From: an uncultured Ruminiclostridium sp.
GTDB taxonomy: Bacteria; Bacillota; Clostridia; Oscillospirales; Acutalibacteraceae
DNA: 32,251 nucleotides
Direction of reading: 5' to 3'
Assembly (NCBI GenBank): GCA_902490005.1
Contig: CABUCM010000031.1
Location: forward strand, 1 to 32,251
The number at the start of each line of letters is the position of its first letter. The stretch's first letter is position 1. The notes beneath the pieces are model-generated. The model was not told the origin of the DNA. It ran no database searches and saw only the letters and a list, made by a program, of their open reading frames with translations. Shown here piece by piece: positions 28,952 to 32,251 of the stretch. The translations under genes and the position numbers were made by a program.

Positions 28952-29758
28952 TTGAAAGCATATTTTGCCACTTTCTTAAAGTATAAATACCTTTTGCAAA
29001 ACCTGATCGGCAGGGATTTAAAAGTAAAATACCGGCGGTCTACCTTGGGGCTGCTTTGGAGCGTGCTGAACCCCCTTCTGATGGCCGTCGTCATCTCCAT
29101 CGTATTTCAAAATTTTTTCCGGGTCGCCGTCTCCAATTTCGCGGTTTACTATCTCACGGGCTCCTTGATTTTTAATTTTATGACCGAGGCCACCTCCGCC
29201 GCCATGGTATCCATTGTGGGAAACGCGCCTCTGATTAAAAAGGTGTATATCCCAAAATATATTTTCCCCTTGGAAAAGGTGATGTTCTCCTTTGTCAACA
29301 TGCTGTTTTCTATGATCGCCCTGGTGATTATGATGGTCGTTACCAAGCTTGGGCTGATCGGTTCCGCCGCGGACCTTAATATCAGCTGGACGATTTTGTT
29401 GTTTTTTATCCCCATGATCTATACTTTGGTGTTCAGCCTGGGGCTTGGATTGATTTTGGCGGCAATCAACGTTTATTTCCGGGATGTGGGCCATCTTTAT
29501 TCCGTTTGGACCATGGCCTGGATGTATTTGACCCCGATTATTTATCCCATAGACATGGTAAAGGATCACTGGGTGATGAACATTATCCGGCTGAACCCTA
29601 TGTATTATTTTGTCACCTATTTCCGGGATTTGATGATGGAAGGCACCATGCCGGGCTTGAAAATAAATTTGCTTTGCATGGGCATATCCCTGCTGTTCCT
29701 GGTGCTGGGCCTGTGGGTGTTTAAGAAAAAGCAGGACCGGTTTATTTTGTTCATTTAA
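28952..29758 (+). CDS. Polysaccharide ABC exporter permease, Wzm/TagG type
   Basis: The product is 268 residues with six membrane helices (about 35-55, 63-88, 105-130, 140-165, 173-195, 235-258). RRSTLGLLWSVLNPLL (about 29-44) is the amphipathic entry segment typical of ABC-2 polysaccharide exporters. YLTPIIYP and LNPMYYFVTYFRD are also characteristic. The start is TTG 28952, with GTAGGGAG upstream. With the ATP-binding protein it moves finished lipid-linked polysaccharide across the membrane. The two genes are 12 bases apart. Confidence 0.93.
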   Translation: MKAYFATFLKYKYLLQNLIGRDLKVKYRRSTLGLLWSVLNPLLMAVVISIVFQNFFRVAVSNFAVYYLTGSLIFNFMTEATSAAMVSIVGNAPLIKKVYIPKYIFPLEKVMFSFVNMLFSMIALVIMMVVTKLGLIGSAADLNISWTILLFFIPMIYTLVFSLGLGLILAAINVYFRDVGHLYSVWTMAWMYLTPIIYPIDMVKDHWVMNIIRLNPMYYFVTYFRDLMMEGTMPGLKINLLCMGISLLFLVLGLWVFKKKQDRFILFI

Positions 29759-29770
29759 GGGGGGAGCGTC

Positions 29771-30499
29771 TTGGCGAATGCGGTTGAAGTGAAAAACGTA
29801 ACCATGGAATTTAATATGTCCAAAGAAAAAGTGGACAGCATTAAGGAGTATTTCATTAAGCTGGTGAAGCGGGAGCTCCACTTTGAGCAGTTTTTGGCGT
29901 TAAAGGATGTTTCCGTCACCATTGAGCAGGGGGATGTGTTCGGCATTGTAGGCTTGAACGGCTCGGGGAAAAGCACCCTGTTAAAGGTGATTTCGGGAAT
30001 CTTAAAGCCCTCTAAGGGAACGGTAAAAACGGTGGGCACCATCTCGCCTATGATTGAGCTGGGCGCCGGCTTTGATATGGATTTGACCGCCAGGGAAAAT
30101 ATTTTTTTAAATGGATCTGTCCTGGGCTATTCCAAACAGATGATGGAAGATAAGTTTGACGAGATTTTGGAATTTTCCGAGCTGCAGCCCTTTGTGGATG
30201 TGGCGGTGAAGAATTATTCTTCCGGCATGGTGGCGCGGCTTGCGTTTGCCATCGCTACCATCACCAAACCGGATATTTTAATCGTGGATGAAATTTTGGC
30301 GGTAGGCGACTTCTTGTTCCAGCAGAAATGCGAACAGAGGATCCGGGAAATGATGGACTGCGGCACCACGGTCATTATCGTTTCCCATAGCATCGAACAG
30401 ATTGAACGGTTGTGCAAGCATGTGCTTTGGCTGGAGCACGGCGATATGAAAATGCTGGGAGACACCAAAACGGTGTGCGACGCATATAAAGGGATTTAA
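29771..30499 (+). CDS. Polysaccharide ABC exporter ATP-binding protein, Wzt/TagH type
   Basis: The product is 242 residues, TTG start at 29771. Walker A GLNGSGKST is at about 61-69, the ABC signature YSSGMVARLAFA near 149-160, and Walker B LIVDEIL at about 171-177. The N-terminal extension (NMSKEKVDSIKEYFIKLVKR, about 17-36) is typical of Wzt/TagH. It ends right after the nucleotide domain, so the C-terminal sugar-binding domain of E. coli O9a-type Wzt is missing. Export is then not expected to depend on recognition of a modified chain end by Wzt. Confidence 0.93.
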   Translation: MANAVEVKNVTMEFNMSKEKVDSIKEYFIKLVKRELHFEQFLALKDVSVTIEQGDVFGIVGLNGSGKSTLLKVISGILKPSKGTVKTVGTISPMIELGAGFDMDLTARENIFLNGSVLGYSKQMMEDKFDEILEFSELQPFVDVAVKNYSSGMVARLAFAIATITKPDILIVDEILAVGDFLFQQKCEQRIREMMDCGTTVIIVSHSIEQIERLCKHVLWLEHGDMKMLGDTKTVCDAYKGI

Positions 30500-30519
30500 C
30501 TGACTACGGGAGGCCTTTC

Positions 30520-32251
30520 ATGAGCAAAAATTATGAAGAGATTTACACTAAGAATTATTATGACCAATACAGTGTTAGCAGCGGCCATGAGGGTTATGAG
30601 GATTCAAAGGATATCAGGGAGTTTTTACAGGGGATTGCCCAGCGGATTGTCGCGGAAATCCAGCCAAAAAGCGTTTTAGACGTAGGCTGCGCCATGGGTT
30701 TTCTGGTAGAAGCCCTGCGCGATGAGGGTGTGGAAGCCTACGGCATCGATGTTTCTGAATATGCGGTGTCCAAGGTCCGGGAGGATATCAAGCCCTACTG
30801 CAGAGCGGCTTCGGTTTTGGAACCTCTTCCAGAGGGCTTTCCCAAGCGGTTCGACTTGGTGACCGCCATCGAGGTGGCGGAGCATCTGTATGAGGAGGAC
30901 AGCGAGCTGTTTTTCGACCATTTGTGCTCCTGGGGCGACAGGGTGGTTTTCTCTTCCACAGACGACGATTATGACGAGCCGACCCATGTGAATGTGCAGA
31001 AAATCGAATATTGGACCAAAAAATTTGCTCAGCGGGGCTTTTACCGGGATTTCTCTTACGACCTGCGGTATCTGACTAAACACGCCGTTTGCTTTGCCAG
31101 ATGGGAGGAATCGTCTCCCTTGGCCTTGGCGGAAGGGTACGAGCGGGTTTTGAGGACCACGGTGGATGAAAGGGAAGGGTTATCTCAGCAGCTCCAGACA
31201 AGCGAGCAGCAAATTGAGGTTTTAAAAGATATTTTTGAGCGGTATCAAAAGGAAAAACAGACGGAAATCGCCCAATTGGAGCGGAAAAGCAAAGAAAATC
31301 TGAAAAAGCTGATGAAAGCAAGACAGGAATTGGATTTGGCGTCCCGCGCCTTGCAGCAATTCCACAGTTCTATTTTCTGGAAGATGACCAAGCCTCTTCG
31401 CGTTTTGGTGGATCTGGTGAAAAAAGTGATGAAGAAATTCAAAGTCACCAGGCTGGTTTATAAGGGATTGGCCAGCGTGAAGGATGTGGGCATACGGGAA
31501 ACCTTCCGCCGGGCGCGGAAGATGAGTTCCCGGTGGAGTGAAGCGGAACTTTATGTGAAAGAGAACGCCTTAACCGCAAAGCAAAGGGCGATTGAAGAGA
31601 AAACCCAATTTCAAAACCCAGTTAAATTCAGTGTCATTGTACCGGTTTATAACTGCCCTGAGGAATTTTTGCGGGAAATGATCCAATCCGTGATCGACCA
31701 GACCTATCCCAACTGGGAGCTGTGCTTGGCTGACGGTTCGGATCAGGAGCACGGCTATGTGGAAACTGTCTGTTGTGAGTATGCCCAAAAGGATTCCAGG
31801 GTGAAGTATAAAAAGCTGGAAAAGAACCTAGGGATTTCCGCGAACACCAACGCGGCTATTGATATGGCTGCCGGAGAATATATCACCCTGTTCGACCACG
31901 ACGACCTGCTTCATCCCTCGGCTCTATTCCAGGTGATGCAGGTGATCGAAAAGGAACACGCCGACTTTATTTACACGGATGAGTGTTCTTTTGAGGGCAC
32001 ATTAGCCCATCCCACTTTTATCCACTTCAAACCGGATTATGCGCCCGATACCCTGAGAAGCAATAACTATATCTGCCATTTGTCCACGTTCAGCAGGGAA
32101 CTGATGGACCGGGCGGGCCGTTTTTCCACCGAGCACGACGGCAGCCAGGATTACGATATGATCCTGCGGCTGACGGAAAAGGCGAAACACATCGTTCACA
32201 TTCCCAGAGTGCTGTATTATTGGCGGGTTTCCAAATCTTCTATATGGTCTT
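30520..32251 (+). CDS. Methyltransferase / coiled coil / GT2 glycosyltransferase fusion (3' end outside window)
   Basis: The frame opens at ATG 30520 behind GGGAGG and runs 577 codons to the window end with no stop. Residues 1-195 are a class I SAM methyltransferase with motif I VLDVGCAMG (52-60) and IEVAEHLYEE near 117-126. Residues about 213-283 are a Glu/Gln/Lys-rich coiled coil. A linker with SIFWKMTKPLR (284-294) and a basic helix (about 295-345) leads to a GT2 domain beginning FSVIVPVYNCP (370-380), with DHDD at 459-462 as the metal motif. Such fusions occur in rhamnan and O-antigen loci. By position it modifies or elongates the polysaccharide exported by the upstream ABC pair. Confidence 0.85.
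   Translation, partial: MSKNYEEIYTKNYYDQYSVSSGHEGYEDSKDIREFLQGIAQRIVAEIQPKSVLDVGCAMGFLVEALRDEGVEAYGIDVSEYAVSKVREDIKPYCRAASVLEPLPEGFPKRFDLVTAIEVAEHLYEEDSELFFDHLCSWGDRVVFSSTDDDYDEPTHVNVQKIEYWTKKFAQRGFYRDFSYDLRYLTKHAVCFARWEESSPLALAEGYERVLRTTVDEREGLSQQLQTSEQQIEVLKDIFERYQKEKQTEIAQLERKSKENLKKLMKARQELDLASRALQQFHSSIFWKMTKPLRVLVDLVKKVMKKFKVTRLVYKGLASVKDVGIRETFRRARKMSSRWSEAELYVKENALTAKQRAIEEKTQFQNPVKFSVIVPVYNCPEEFLREMIQSVIDQTYPNWELCLADGSDQEHGYVETVCCEYAQKDSRVKYKKLEKNLGISANTNAAIDMAAGEYITLFDHDDLLHPSALFQVMQVIEKEHADFIYTDECSFEGTLAHPTFIHFKPDYAPDTLRSNNYICHLSTFSRELMDRAGRFSTEHDGSQDYDMILRLTEKAKHIVHIPRVLYYWRVSKSSIWS

Overview
This window looks like chromosome from a gut-type anaerobic member of the Clostridia, probably near the Oscillospiraceae; the genus cannot be fixed from sequence alone. 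The evidence is a trimeric NAD-linked [FeFe] hydrogenase, a sensory [FeFe]-hydrogenase cluster, Rex-like operators, strong Gram-positive ribosome binding sites, and GC-rich coding DNA. The first ~5.4 kb is clearly more AT-rich and carries mobile-element genes.

Region 1 (1-5.45 kb) is accessory DNA. It holds a CD3324-like small protein, an N-terminal-nucleophile (choloylglycine-hydrolase-like) amidase, and a Vat/CatB-type acetyltransferase. These are followed by a Tn916-type regulatory pair (Orf7 sigma-like, Orf8 HTH). No excisionase or integrase follows. Instead there is a block of inverted repeats, an oppositely oriented 415-aa protein with a HEPN-like R-x4-H motif, a small Cys-rich gene whose expected ATG reads ATA, and a small XRE regulator. 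This looks like the eroded or rearranged end of an integrative conjugative element.

Region 2 (5.5-7.9 kb, minus strand) is a serC-serA operon for phosphoserine/serine synthesis, with a near-consensus promoter.

Region 3 (8.1-16.8 kb, plus strand) is the centre of the window. A signalling-type cluster comes first: DRTGG protein, RsbW-like ATPase, HydS-like sensory [FeFe] hydrogenase, second DRTGG protein and PHP phosphoesterase. It leads into an operon with its own promoter and two Rex-like boxes: NuoE-like subunit, histidine-kinase-type ATPase, [2Fe-2S] protein, NuoF-like subunit and [FeFe] hydrogenase HydA. The likely job of the second operon is NADH- and ferredoxin-coupled hydrogen metabolism. 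The first probably senses H2 or redox state, by an output route that cannot be seen here.

Region 4 (16.8-21.7 kb) holds housekeeping and envelope genes: a YdcF/SanA-like DUF218 protein, a DUF4870-like membrane protein with a PQAP tail, a cytosolic glycerophosphodiesterase, a tandem-domain PPK2 and RlmA-type methyltransferase.

Region 5 (21.8 kb to the end) is a cell-surface polysaccharide locus. It has a polyprenyl-phosphate sugar transferase, two GT2 glycosyltransferases, a 322-bp structured leader, the complete dTDP-L-rhamnose pathway (rfbA, rfbD, rfbB, rfbC), a Wzm/Wzt-type ABC exporter, and a methyltransferase-coiled coil-GT2 fusion that runs off the window.

No rRNA, tRNA, CRISPR array or intact insertion sequence was seen.
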